10,984 nt of DNA. Source: Beroe ovata. Lineage: Eukaryota; Ctenophora; Nuda; Beroida; Beroidae. The number at the start of each line of letters is the position of its first letter. Within the stretch, counting starts at the first letter, position 1. A program made the translations under genes and the position numbers. The stretch is taken from assembly GCA_946803715.1 (NCBI GenBank), contig CAMPET010000684.1, positions 1 through 10,984 on the forward strand, read 5' to 3'. Below the pieces are notes generated by a model. It worked only from the letters and a program-made list of their open reading frames with translations. It did no database searches and had not been told where the DNA came from. Below, piece after piece: positions 1 through 8,847 of the stretch.

Positions 1-2019
1 TGGGGATGTGAATGAATGATTGTTGTGATGATTGGTGGTGTTTTGTGGTACTCTTGTGTTTATCCCGCGGACATAAATCATTTTTTATTGAACAAAATAC
101 AATATTTTCAAGATTATATCCTAATTTCATAACTTTTTCTGAAAATCTCAACTGAATTTGGCAGTGGAAACACTGCTTGTGATACAAAGCCCTTTGAAAC
201 TGCTCTAAAGATTTCAATAACAAAGACCGAAAAATTTCTACTTCAACATACTGAAGATTCACTCTCACTCCGCTATTTCCTTCAGATGTTTGGAGTTTAC
301 CTTTCAAAAAATTCTTATATACTGCAATTAAATCATTAACTAAATCTCTACATTCTCCACAAGAAAGATTTTTCCTAGCATAATTTAACAATTTCAATAA
401 ATCACCTATGTATTTAATATTGAGAACAAGAGGCTGTAAGGATTCAGTAGATGGAGTTTCTATATCATCTACAGGAATCGACCCAAGATTACCACATTTG
501 GTTCCATCCCTGTTTTGATATGAAATGTTCACCACCTCCTTTTGATTGCTAGGTATTCTAAGAGATGAACAGTCGGTGCTAACAAATTCAGACAAGAACA
601 CAATAGCTTGATTATTCGGTCTCAGAGTCTTAGAACATTTAACACACTTTTCGGAGCTAGCATTAGAAGCAAATGCATCTTTGAAATACCCCAGGCCCTT
701 CAACACAGTTTTCTTATGACAGTTCTTACACAAATACCCCCTACACCTGAGATTATCAATGTTTTCCATGTCATGAAGCTGTGCACGCACTAGCGGGTGA
801 TCGGAATTCACAGCAATGGTAGCTTCCCCTATCCATGTCTTCTTTAAAGGGGCTGAACACCAACAACAGCATGATTCATTCTGTCTATGATATGATCGTT
901 TCAACCTCAGAGCAACTCTTGCAGTGTTAGTGATGTCTATGGATTTGAAATTGATGAGTGCATGTTTGCTACCAAGTTTCCATGTAACACGTGTTCTGAT
1001 ATCCCGCATTTTTTCAAGACACTGATTACAAAGAGTCCTGGCTGCAGTGAGTCTACGAGAATAGTCCAAAACCATATGCAGCAGTGCAAATTTCAGTTTA
1101 TCTGATGGTAATTTCAGTCCTAATGTCACCCCTATGTCATGATCACTGAGTTCTACAAGATTAATCTGATCATCAGTTTTGCACCATTGCTCGACAATTA
1201 CACCTCTATTCCCCTCACAACTATCATTCACTACGCCTCCACCCGACAATTTACGATTTCTCCCAGAACCAGCCTGTGGTTGAGCGATGTCCATCTCCGG
1301 AACGTCGGACTGATCGTCTTCTGATGATGAGCTGTCTGATAGAGCACACTCGTCTGACGAAGCTGCTGGCGGATCATCTGACACCGTGAAAGAGAGTGCT
1401 GAACTAGACGAGGACAAACATGCCATACTGTCATCAGACATGAACACATCACTGCTGTCATTGTCATCCTGGAATGCGTTAGAGAAGTGAGGAATATCAG
1501 CAGAAGGCATTGATACTAACTCGTCCGTGCTTGGCGGGTCAGCTGGCTGTGTGGTAGCCTGACTATCATCAATGTCATCAGGGGGGAGTAAATCAATAGG
1601 GTTAGCAGGGATAACTACATCTTTATATAGGGGGTTATTGGCTTTAAGCCAAACTAGAGCGGTATGGATTTTTACTACAGAAACTAGACGCTGCCAAACA
1701 GCCCTATCCTTCTTAGGTATACCGTGCAAAACAATAAACTCATCAGGATCTACAAGTTTAGTTGGCCTATCCCCAAACAATTCCTTTACAGTAGAGTCTA
1801 GAGGAGACATTATGTGAACTGCAAACCCTTTAAGCTTATCCATACGTACACTATACGGTAGATTCGCCCCTACTGCTGAAACCTTAAATATACTCTGGTA
1901 ACACATAGCCAAATGAATGAATATTCTCTCAAAATCATTCAAATTCTTAATACAATCGGGAAGTAGACCAGTATCCATACCATTAATTTTTGATATGGTC
2001 GGAATCTTATCCCTACTGA
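1..2019 (-). CDS. DUF6570/cysteine-rich transposon-type protein, left copy (partial at both ends)
   Basis: An uninterrupted reading frame of about 672 codons (first full codon 2017-2015) runs to the left edge with no stop. It begins at SRDKIPTISK, inside a region matching residues about 458 onward of the right copy's large exon, and covers the DUF6570 domain (about 1980-1615; hallmark WLKANNPLYKD). A Ser/Asp-rich linker follows (about 1600-1270), then a cysteine-rich region with CNQC, CCWC, CKNC, CVKC and CGEC pairs. Past the point where the right copy breaks off it adds about 75 residues, including CFHC. By eye, the DUF6570 part is about 90% identical to the right copy and the rest roughly half. 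DUF6570 occurs N-terminal to the Rep and PIF1 helicase domains in animal Helitron proteins, so such domains may lie further left; none is visible here. No start codon or terminus is in view. The intact frame despite divergence suggests selection, or recent activity. Confidence 0.78.
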
Positions 2020-2020
2020 N
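2020..2020. other. Single-base gap ('n') at the junction of the two gene copies
   Basis: A lone 'n' sits exactly where the right copy stops (after YVEIE) and the left copy starts (SRDK). The sequences on either side are homologous to internal, non-adjacent parts of the same protein: the left copy continues past YVEVE at position 236, and the right copy has residues preceding GRDK at about 3956. Some scaffolders, such as SSPACE, write one n when two contigs are placed next to each other with a zero or negative gap estimate, which would explain this. The real distance between the copies is unknown. Confidence 0.75.
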
Positions 2021-5000
2021 CTTCTATTTCAACATACTGAAGATTCACTTTAAGCCCTTTATTACCTTCAGACGTATAAATTTTTCCCTTCAAAATATCC
2101 TTGTACACAGCTTTCACATCACCAATAACGTCTTTACTTAAACAATCGCTACAACATAAACGGCATTTCTTGACATTCCCTAACACTCTTAAAATATCTC
2201 CAATATATTTCACATTTAAAGTCATAGGTTCCAAAGACTCATATGATGGTAAACTGATATCTCCAGTAGGAATTGAACCAAGATTTCCTCGTTTGGTCGC
2301 ATCCTTGTTCTGATATAAAATGTTTAAAGTCTCATTGCCATTTCGAGGCATTCTTATCGACGAACAGTCTGTTTTCACATTACTAGAAAGTGATGCTATA
2401 TTTGTATCAATTGGAAATAAACTATCATGACATTTTACACATTTATCTTTAACTTCACGTTCCTTGTAAACTTCCGCCACTTTTCTATAAACAGTAACAT
2501 TTCTAGAATATTTCTCATGTTTCAAGATTCTACTATAAAGTTTCTTCAAATATTTCGAGGCAGATACTTTCTCCTCAGGACAAATTGCAACACATTCCTT
2601 GTCGGATTTCTTATGACAGTCCTTACAAAAATATCCGTTACTTCTAAGATCATCGATATTCTCTAAAAACTTTAACTGATTTTTAATAAGCAGATCAACT
2701 CTATCTGAAGTTACCGCTAAAACAGTCTCTTTTCTTCGTAAAAATTGTAATCTCTTAAAAGAAAACCTCTTGCTAAAGTTACAAAGATCTACTGAGCACC
2801 AACTACAACAAGATTTTGACTCAGTGTTATTAGACAACTTCAATCTTAATACAGTTCTAGCCACATTCGATATATCAATACTTTTAAAATTAATTAGTGC
2901 ATGCTTACTGCCAAGTTTCCATGAAACACGTGTTCTCATATCTCGCATCTTCCCATCACACTGGTCACAAAGAGTACCACTAACAACAAGTTTTCTAGCA
3001 TAATTTAACAACATATGTAAAAGAGAATATTTAATTCTATCTGACGGTAGTTCCATTTTCGATAGTTTTGCTATATCATTATCACTAAGTACTGCGATAT
3101 CGTCCTCATCGATTACATAACATGATTTAGCATTATCACTTTTATGTCCCCTATCGCAATTTTCATGAACTACCCCTCCACCAGACAACTTCCGATATCT
3201 ACTAGGACACGTGTCACTAAGAGTCAACTCTGACATGAGTTTCTCTAACAAAGAAATATCATAATGATCACTCTCACCTCGTTCAGATGCGCTGTTTACC
3301 GAGGGCAAGTCATCTGTCAGGGAAACGAGATCGTCCGTGTCGATGCAGGCAGTCGATGCGGAGAGTGATGAGGATGTGGACTCTGACATATGATCATTAC
3401 CATCCTGGATTGTATTAGGAGTGTTAGGTATACTATTATTGGACATTGATACTAGATCGTCCGTGCTAAATGACGCCTGTGAACCTGGCTGAGTGTTATC
3501 TTGACTGATATTATCAGGGGGGAGTAAATCAGTAGGGTTAGCAGGGATTGAAACATCCTTATAGAGGGGGTTATTGGCCTTCAGCCAGACTAGAGCAGTG
3601 TGAATCTTATTTACAGAAACAAGACGCTGCCAAACAGCCCTGTTCTTTTTAGGTATACCGTGCAGCACAATAAACTCATCAGGGTTGACAAGTTTAGTAG
3701 GCCTATCACCAAACAACTCCTTAATAGTAGAATCTAGGGGAGACATTATGTGAACAGCGAACCCTTTCAGCTTATCCATACGAATACTGTAGGGTAAATT
3801 AGCCCCTACTGCCGAAACTTTAAATATACTCTGATAACACATTGCAACATGAATGAAAATACGCTCAAAATCGTTCAAAGTTCTGATACAGTCTGGAAGT
3901 AGTCCAGTATCCATACCATTCACTTTTGATATGGTTGGAACTTTATCCCTTCCCAATTCCCCTGAACACGCGCGACAAATTTTCAACCCAATTAAACTTT
4001 CTACTGGCGCCTCACCCCTCATGACTACACGATCACTACAATTAAGATACCTGAACAAGCTCTGCCATGCATTGTTGTCAAGATTTCTCCTCCTGGATGT
4101 GATGGTCTCGATGTGGGCGTCGTCGACCAACTTATCACAGGAGATGCACGGCGTCCTGGGGAGATTCATATCACGTTTCTTATAAAATTCGATAAGGTTA
4201 TCACCATATTTTCCTATGAGATTCCTGCGATTTACAATAGTGTTAGGACGTTGCACGTTGAATAACTTGGTTGGTTTCTCTGGGGGTTGGTAAGCAAGTA
4301 ATTTATAGAGGTAATCAAAGTCACCACAAATAACAGCAGCATCAAAATCTGAAATAAGTTCGTTAGTGTTTTTAAGCTCATTGACAATTTCGTACAGCTT
4401 CCTGAGATTGTTATAATGAGGGTAGAGCTTCCTGAGGAGAACGAGTTTAGATGTACAACCATTCACACCACTAAAACATTCAGAGGGGTGATTCCTCTTA
4501 TCAACAGTTAACATATACGGCTGTTTTGGGGCAACGGGACAATCATTGATTTTATCAAGGAACACACGAACATCTTTACGACTGACAGACTTACCCTCTG
4601 CAAACAGTTCTAGTAATGCTTCTACTTCACCTGACGTTGCCGCAATACAATTCTTCACACACGGACTAATAACATCTCCTTCCTCTACACCTGAATCTAC
4701 TTGATTGTTTTTAGTCTTTTTAGATGTGAACTGATACTCTGTCATACCCCCCCGATAACTAAATTCTGGGAAATATGGCTCCCACCCCTTCGCGTGAGAA
4801 GCATCCCCCAGTACAGCATTAGTTTTGTCCCCCTCAGCTGATAACGCGACTTTCGCACAAATTTCCCCACAGTAAATATTCAACCTATGTAAAGAATAGT
4901 AAATACGCTGAACCCACCGATCCCGCCTCAGTAGGATATCATTAACTAAGGACCGGGCAAGAAAATTGATCTTAAACCTGTTCCCATACCCAGCAAAACT

Positions 5001-5252
5001 ATTTTCCCCTGCGAAATTTTTCAATAGGTCGTCGACATCCCCGTACTTCATTAATGCACTAGAAATTATAGCCATAGCCCGACTTTTATACATTATTCTA
5101 GTTTTAGACTTCAAAAATTTCTTATTCTTAAACAACCCATGGTAACTTCTCTGATCGTTGCAGGACGGTAGGGAAGGTAGGAAGAGTCGTTTTCTTGAGT
5201 TCTTGACTAGTCTTTCGGATCTCTTGTATGCTCCTGTGACGTACTCTGGGAC
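2021..5252 (-). CDS. Transposon-type DUF6570 protein, right copy, main exon (3' truncated at gap)
   Basis: This exon of 1077 codons starts after the acceptor ATACTTCAG (intron 5368-5253, 116 bases, phase 0) with GTC CCA GAG. Numbered on the open frame that begins at 5324, it shows a basic N-terminus (about 30-75), a region I do not recognise containing DRWVQRIYYSLHRLNIY (about 100-380), and a zinc-ribbon-like pair C393xxC396/C450xxC453. A DUF6570 domain follows (about 475-595, from LLPDCIRTLNDFER to WLKANNPLYKDVSI). Next are a Ser/Asp/Thr-rich linker repeating TDDLVSM/TDDLVSL (about 605-690) and a cysteine-rich region (about 785-1080: CDQC, CSWC, CKDC, CVKC, CRLCCSDC). DUF6570 is known from Helitron-type proteins, where it precedes the rolling-circle Rep and helicase; neither enzyme domain is present before the gap. 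The frame's own first codon is TTG at 5324, inside the intron, so it is not a real start. The TAG at 2015-2013 lies across the n and is an artefact. Confidence 0.82.
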
Positions 5253-5368
5253 CTGAAGTATAGAGCATGATAGAGAATGATTACAGACGCAAAATGGTCT
5301 CAATTCAATAATTAGTGTGGTCAATCATTGATTCGTAACACTGATGAGTTTGTGGTTATCACACTTAC

Positions 5369-6273
5369 ATCATGGGAACGGATAGCTTCCATTGCTCTCT
5401 TGTTAGAGAGTGGAGGAACAGTTCCAGGCTGCTTGTTGTCCCTCTCACCCTTGGCGTCTCTCACCCTCATACTCGCAGCTGCGTGCATCTCAGCTTTCTT
5501 GACGCACTTCCTGTACCATGTGTAGTTCTTCTTATACTTCTGTTTTCTCAGCTTTGCCTTCCTCGACAGCTCATAGACCTCTTGAGTTTTCTTCCCTTTC
5601 TCACTGGCCCCATATCTCCTCATTGCTCGCCTGCTCGCCTCCCGCCATCCTTTTGTCTCCATGTAGCTCTGCATCCCCTTCTTCTGTGCTGCAGACCATC
5701 CCTCTGTCTTCATGTAGGTGATGACTGCATTTGCTTGAGCAGTTTTATACTTCTCAGTCTTCATGTATCTGATCATGGCTTGTCTTCGCGACTCACCCCA
5801 CTTTCCTGTCAACTGGTGCCTACTCCTTGCCTGCTTAGTGGTTTCTCCACCCTTCTCAGTAGTCCGGTACCTCTTGTTGCTCTTGCATACACTTCTCTTC
5901 CCTTCAGGAGTTGTCTTCCACTTTGCAATGTATTCCTTGCGTGACTTGGGTGTGGTCAGGCTCTTCTCTGTGTCACCGCTGTCACATGGTGGTACATCAG
6001 GAACAAGGACTACTTTTCTGATCTTTTTCTTTTCACCGACAAGTCTAGATTTCCCTCTTCTTCTGTATCGCCGCTTCTTTGGAGTTTCCTGATGTGCTGA
6101 CTCATCAGACTCCTCGCCACCACCTCTCAGCACGAGGTGTGTCCTCACATTCTCCTCTTCAGGTGTCACTGTCTGCCAATCAGTCCCACACTTCTTCCCA
6201 CTTTTCTTCTTCCTATCATTCTCATTCCTGCAACTCTGTTGCTGCATTCTGGTCGGTTCCGCCTTAGAGCAAT
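5369..6273 (-). CDS. Basic repeat exon of the DUF6570 gene (right copy)
   Basis: This 905-base exon begins after the acceptor TTTTACTTCAG (6274-6284) with AT, completing a codon, then TGC TCT AAG. It ends at CAT GAT before a consensus donor GTAAGTG at 5368 (phase 0). If the gene starts inside this exon, the first ATG is at 6247; an in-frame TGA lies 5' of the acceptor. The ATG-initiated product reads MQQQSCRNENDRKKKSG, then acidic and basic low-complexity stretches (KKRRYRRRGKSR), then seven 17-residue repeats (residues 108-226), then a lysine-rich tail. Strings of TEKGK-type repeats of this kind are found at the N-terminus of animal Helitron/DUF6570 proteins, where they are presumed to bind nucleic acid. 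Without splicing, the frame would read 15 residues into the intron and stop at TGA (5323-5321), four bases into the next open frame. Splicing instead joins AIRSHD directly to VPEYVTG in frame. Confidence 0.82.
5570..5926 (-). repeat. Seven tandem 51-bp coding repeats (17 residues each)
   Basis: Translated units align with no gap at a strict 17-residue period: AKWKTTPEGKRSVCKSN, KRYRTTEKGGETTKQAR, SRHQLTGKWGESRRQAM, IRYMKTEKYKTAQANAV, ITYMKTEGWSAAQKKGM, QSYMETKGWREASRRAM and RRYGASEKGKKTQEVYE. The shared core is basic-x-Y/W-x-x-(T/S)-(E/G/P/K), a Lys/Gly-rich turn, then a basic/alanine helix-like half. At the DNA level the units are well diverged, so the repeat is old and its length is conserved at the protein level. 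Confidence 0.88.
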
Positions 6274-6443
6274 CTGAAGTAAAATTGGATCATGGATGTG
6301 AAAGACTTTTGGCTTTCATTAAACTTTAAAACCGTCCCTACTTACTTGCTTAGCAGTCACTTACTTCATGTCAGCAAGAAAGTTTAGAATTAAATAGCGA
6401 ATTTTTTCCTGATATCGAGACACATGCACAAGCATATGCTTAC

Positions 6444-6550
6444 CTTTGACTGTGCTCCTCCTCTTTTTGGATTTAGATTTTGCCTTGATAGCCCTGTCCT
6501 TCTTTTCCAATTGGAGACTTTGGGCTTTTCTCGTCCCAATGACCTCATTC
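6444..6550 (-). CDS. Candidate upstream coding exon 3 of the DUF6570 gene
   Basis: This 107-base segment is bounded by a good acceptor (AATGTTTTCAG, ending 6551) and donor (CAAAG/GTAAGC, GT at 6443-6442). It is open in the frame NEVIGTRKAQSLQLEKK... and ends in a Lys/Arg/Ser-rich run (KSKSKKRRSTVK), compatible with a nuclear localisation signal. It begins with one base that completes a codon (phase 2) and ends with one base (phase 1). That base joins the AT at 6273 to give GAT and continues in frame as CSKAEPTRMQQQ. The 170-base intron (6443-6274) carries GT and AG ends. No ATG lies in this frame within the exon, so translation would start upstream or at 6247. The call rests on splice signals and phase agreement, not on homology. 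Confidence 0.6.
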
Positions 6551-6698
6551 CTGAAAACATTCAATGGGTAAACAACCAAATTGATTGTACTACCTGGAAT
6601 GTGGCCAAAACTCCATGTGCATTACAATGAAAAGATATGTATAATGAAAAGGTATATATGCAGGCTATGCAGCCATAGCTTTGAAACTTGTCTCTTAC

Positions 6699-6777
6699 CA
6701 CTGTGAAACAGGAATGAGACATGTGTTGTCAGCATCATAGATTTGTTGCCTCCTCACTTCACATCTCTTACCGTCCT
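6699..6777 (-). CDS. Candidate upstream coding exon 2 of the DUF6570 gene
   Basis: This 79-base segment follows a pyrimidine-rich acceptor (CCTTTTTTTTATAATCTCAG, ending 6778) and precedes a strong donor (CAGTG/GTAAGA, GT at 6698-6697). Only one of the three frames is open, DGKRCEVRRQQIYDADN continuing through TCLIPVSQ. Its end (TG, phase 2) plus the first base of the next exon makes TGG (Trp). The two leading bases AG complete a codon with the G at the end of the exon above. The intron to the next exon is 148 bases (6698-6551). Two cysteines 18 residues apart are present, but I recognise no domain. Confidence 0.55.
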
Positions 6778-6932
6778 CTGAGATTATAAAAAAAAGGTAT
6801 AAATATAAGGTAACGAAGTAGGTAATAATATTTGTGCGCACTGCTCAAGAAACAACGGTGAATATTGATAAATTTTTAGATCTCGTGAAGTGCAGGAATT
6901 TCAATAAATAAATAGGTTGAACAAATCCTAAC

Positions 6933-7044
6933 CTTCGATGTGTTTGCTCTTCGGCACGGTTATCCATCTGTCAGTTCTGTTAGTAATAGGAGCTTTGCAG
7001 GCGTCTCCTCTCCTTGGAACCAGCTTGCCTTTTTGATAAATTGG
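6933..7044 (-). CDS. Candidate most-upstream visible coding exon of the DUF6570 gene (5' end undefined)
   Basis: The frame PIYQKGKLVPRRGDACK... then KAPITNRTDRWITVPKSKH and IE runs to a donor GAAG/GTTAGG (GT at 6932-6931; +3 T is slightly non-consensus). Its final G pairs with AG of the next exon to give GAG (Glu), so phase 1 matches across a 155-base intron (6932-6778). The frame is closed by TAA at 7047-7045, has no ATG and has no convincing acceptor at its 5' side. The true boundary therefore lies somewhere between 7044 and about 7020, or is obscured by the contig join at 7060. The composition is protein-like, with basic, polar and Trp residues. Confidence 0.45.
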
Positions 7045-7059
7045 TTATTGGTGGATAAN

Positions 7060-7060
7060 T
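7060..7060. other. Second single-base gap ('n')
   Basis: A lone 'n' lies 15 bases from the most upstream candidate exon (7044). As at 2020, this probably marks a contig join. Any further 5' exons of the DUF6570 gene may be missing, displaced or of other origin to the right of this point. Confidence 0.6.
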
Positions 7061-8160
7061 ATGGGAATTTGAAATATGACAAGCCTCCACTTTATTGGGT
7101 TTTTTCTAGAATAATAGTTTTAAAATCAATGTTATATTTGGAATAAAATGCTGCAAATAGATTTATGTTGTGCAATGGGAGATTTTATAGGGAATGGCAT
7201 TAAATTCTTGGGGAAAGGGTCTCAAATCTCAAAACTTATTTCTGGTTAACTTAGGGATCTGCCTTGATTCTTGATTCTCGATGGCCAATCTTCTTTACAT
7301 GACTCAGCAGATGGTGATTGACCAGCGAAAACTTTGATTCGACCAATGAACAATGAGATTCGATACTGAAAGTGTCTGAAAATTTGGGACCCGTCTCCAG
7401 AAATATCATTCTTCATTAGTTTGGACTACTTTGGTGCCTCTACTCGGAATGAAATCATTGCCATCTTCATTCTTCAATATTCATGAAATAAGGTATATGA
7501 TAAAAAGTGGTTGTTGCTGATGATTAATATATGGTGTAGTAAACTATGTGGGACGCGTCGACACTCAGGAACCAAGCATCACACCGAGGAAAATCATAGT
7601 AAAGAGGTAAAGTCAGAGCTTATCAATGAATGGAGTCCCCATTTATAAGCCCCACACACACTCAGACAGCCACACATGAGTATTGATGAGCAGTGAGCAC
7701 ACACAGTCGAAAATGACCAAACATTTACTAAATCGCGTCATATTGGAAGAGAACTTTTAAGTTTTGATTATTCTACGAAAGTCCCGAGATAAAGAAGTTT
7801 CGGACCTGACTCATTCGCAAAAATGACATCAATAAAGTATGATGAATACTGAATAGCGAATATTATTTACTTACTACTCTAGGTACCTATACGATCAAAC
7901 TCGTGATCTGAAAAAACATCTAGGTATTTTACTATAGCTAGAGAATTAGAGTTCATTGCTAAAATTATGATCTAGGTCGAAGCATCAAAATGAAAACTCA
8001 TCTCGAAGCTAACGGCATCTTCATAGTACAGGCGCTACCTCCTGTGTTAATAAAATCTAAAATTTAAGACCAAACACCTTAGGCTTAACTAAGCCAGTGC
8101 AGTAGAACATTAACACTAACAGTGGCCACAGGCATAAAACACTCAACAGAAATGGATACC
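7061..8160. other. AT-rich non-coding stretch
   Basis: I see no exon pair with agreeing frame and splice signals on either strand. The stretch contains CCAAT-type motifs (GACCAATGAAC near 7341, CCAATC near 7285), an isolated TATA-like element on the minus strand described separately, and scattered AT-rich sequence. Most likely it is intergenic or intronic. Confidence 0.5.
7617..7651 (-). promoter_or_regulatory. Possible minus-strand core promoter (TATA)
   Basis: On the minus strand GGGGCTTATAAATGGGG (TATAAA at 7647-7642) is a TATA box with G/C-rich flanks, an arrangement typical of a core promoter with an upstream BRE-like GGGGC. A start about 30 bases downstream would fall near 7617 and point towards the DUF6570 exons at 7044 and below. 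The 'n' at 7060 lies between, so the link is uncertain. An isolated TATA match in AT-rich DNA can also arise by chance. Confidence 0.3.
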
Positions 8161-8161
8161 A

Positions 8162-8184
8162 ACACACTTTATACAGGTAGGTAG
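8162..8184. repeat. Short simple tandem repeat (GTAG)n
   Basis: CAGGTAGGTAGGTAGATACA is a three-to-four-unit tetranucleotide repeat. It is too short to mean more than local slippage. Confidence 0.6.
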
Positions 8185-8258
8185 GTAGATACATGTAATA
8201 TAGATACAGAAGGAATGTGCAGGAAGATTAACGAATTAACGCAAGTGAACAATATACA

Positions 8259-8277
8259 TTGTACAATTGTTGTACAA
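8259..8277. repeat. Paired palindromic octamer TTGTACAA
   Basis: The self-complementary octamer TTGTACAA occurs twice (8259-8266 and 8270-8277) separated by TTG. A further TGTACA-type site lies at about 8281-8286. The role is unknown; it could be a dimeric transcription-factor site upstream of the plus-strand promoter candidate. Confidence 0.45.
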
Positions 8278-8384
8278 AATATGTACATCAACACACGACA
8301 AACCACACAACGAAACGGTACGCGCGTAACTACAAATATACGATCGAAGATATGCATGAGTGGCGACGCGCGCGCAAGTCGAGG

Positions 8385-8418
8385 CACGTGATACTATCAA
8401 TTGAGTATGTCACGTGAC
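8385..8418. promoter_or_regulatory. Two CACGTG E-boxes in an imperfect palindrome
   Basis: CACGTG occurs at 8385-8390 and 8411-8416; the second lies in the 10-base palindrome GTCACGTGAC (8409-8418). The stretch between them is itself an imperfect inverted repeat centred on CAATTG (ATACT...AGTAT). CACGTG, especially flanked as GTCACGTGAC, is the known binding site of bHLH-zipper factors (USF, MITF/TFE, Myc/Max). The pair lies about 430 bases upstream of the candidate plus-strand TATA box. Confidence 0.45.
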
Positions 8419-8540
8419 TGATTCTGGTTGTGTAACGCGTGTAATATATACAACTTTTGCTATCCTTAGGTATCCGCCGCGTATTCAATGTATAGTTGTA
8501 CCATGTCGTGTCCTATGACTGTGTACATGTGTATTGTGTA

Positions 8541-8568
8541 ATGTGTAACTGTACATGTGTAACTGTAT
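8541..8568. repeat. Tandem duplication of a 14-base unit
   Basis: ATGTGTAACTGTAC (8541-8554) is followed directly by ATGTGTAACTGTAT (8555-8568), 13 of 14 bases identical. It is embedded in a TGT/GTA-rich stretch (about 8500-8580) and looks like local slippage. Confidence 0.7.
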
Positions 8569-8813
8569 TGTAGAATGTAGTTACTCTTAAGTTGTACAGC
8601 ACAGGTGAACACTATGGCAGTTGCACTGGCAGTGACAGAGAAGACACAAGAAACTGTATGTGGAAAGGGGCAATCTTTGATTGACATGATCTCAAGCATG
8701 GTCCAAAACATGATCTAAAACTGCAAGTACAACTGCAGTTCTCCTCAGTTATTGGGTCAATAACTGAAATTGAAATTGGAGGCGGTCTCCAAGTTTGGGC
8801 CCAAAACAAGGAA

Positions 8814-8847
8814 TATAAAAGATCGATCAGCATACTGCGAAAGCTCA
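8814..8847 (+). promoter_or_regulatory. Candidate plus-strand TATA promoter
   Basis: TATAAAAG (8814-8821) is a full TATA consensus, followed 33 bases later by an initiator-like CTCAACAG (A at 8847). The TTGGAG...CTCCAA inverted repeat lies upstream at about 8777-8793. A strong splice donor follows 113 bases downstream, which makes this combination more credible than a TATA match alone. No coding frame of length follows within the window. Confidence 0.42.

Noticed and set aside
2013-2020. Apparent C-terminus of the large protein (…EIE-X-Q-stop).
   Set aside because: The final codons cross the single n, and the homologous left copy continues past this point for at least 75 residues. The stop is a join artefact.
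3853-4185. 110-residue plus-strand frame inside the DUF6570 exon, and similar smaller ones at 1572-1817 and 1917-2141.
   Set aside because: They are antisense to a well-supported coding domain; the similarity between them only mirrors the similarity of the two minus-strand copies.
5321-5324. Four-base overlap between the 308-residue frame (stop TGA) and the 1103-residue frame, resembling stop-restart translation as in some retrotransposons.
   Set aside because: The downstream frame begins with TTG, not ATG, and a phase-0 GT-AG intron (5368-5253) with strong signals removes the overlap and joins the two frames directly.
5328-6267. Several plus-strand frames of 62-190 residues opposite the basic repeat exon.
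   Set aside because: They are antisense shadows of the Lys/Arg-rich coding repeats, rich in Leu/Ser/Pro, with no splice or domain support.
6940-7146. 68-residue plus-strand frame running across the n at 7060.
   Set aside because: It crosses an assembly gap and lies antisense to a candidate exon with matching splice phases.
7553-7562. ACGCGTCGAC, an MluI/SalI site pair resembling a cloning adaptor.
   Set aside because: It is ten bases only, with ordinary genomic-looking sequence on both sides and no further vector sequence.
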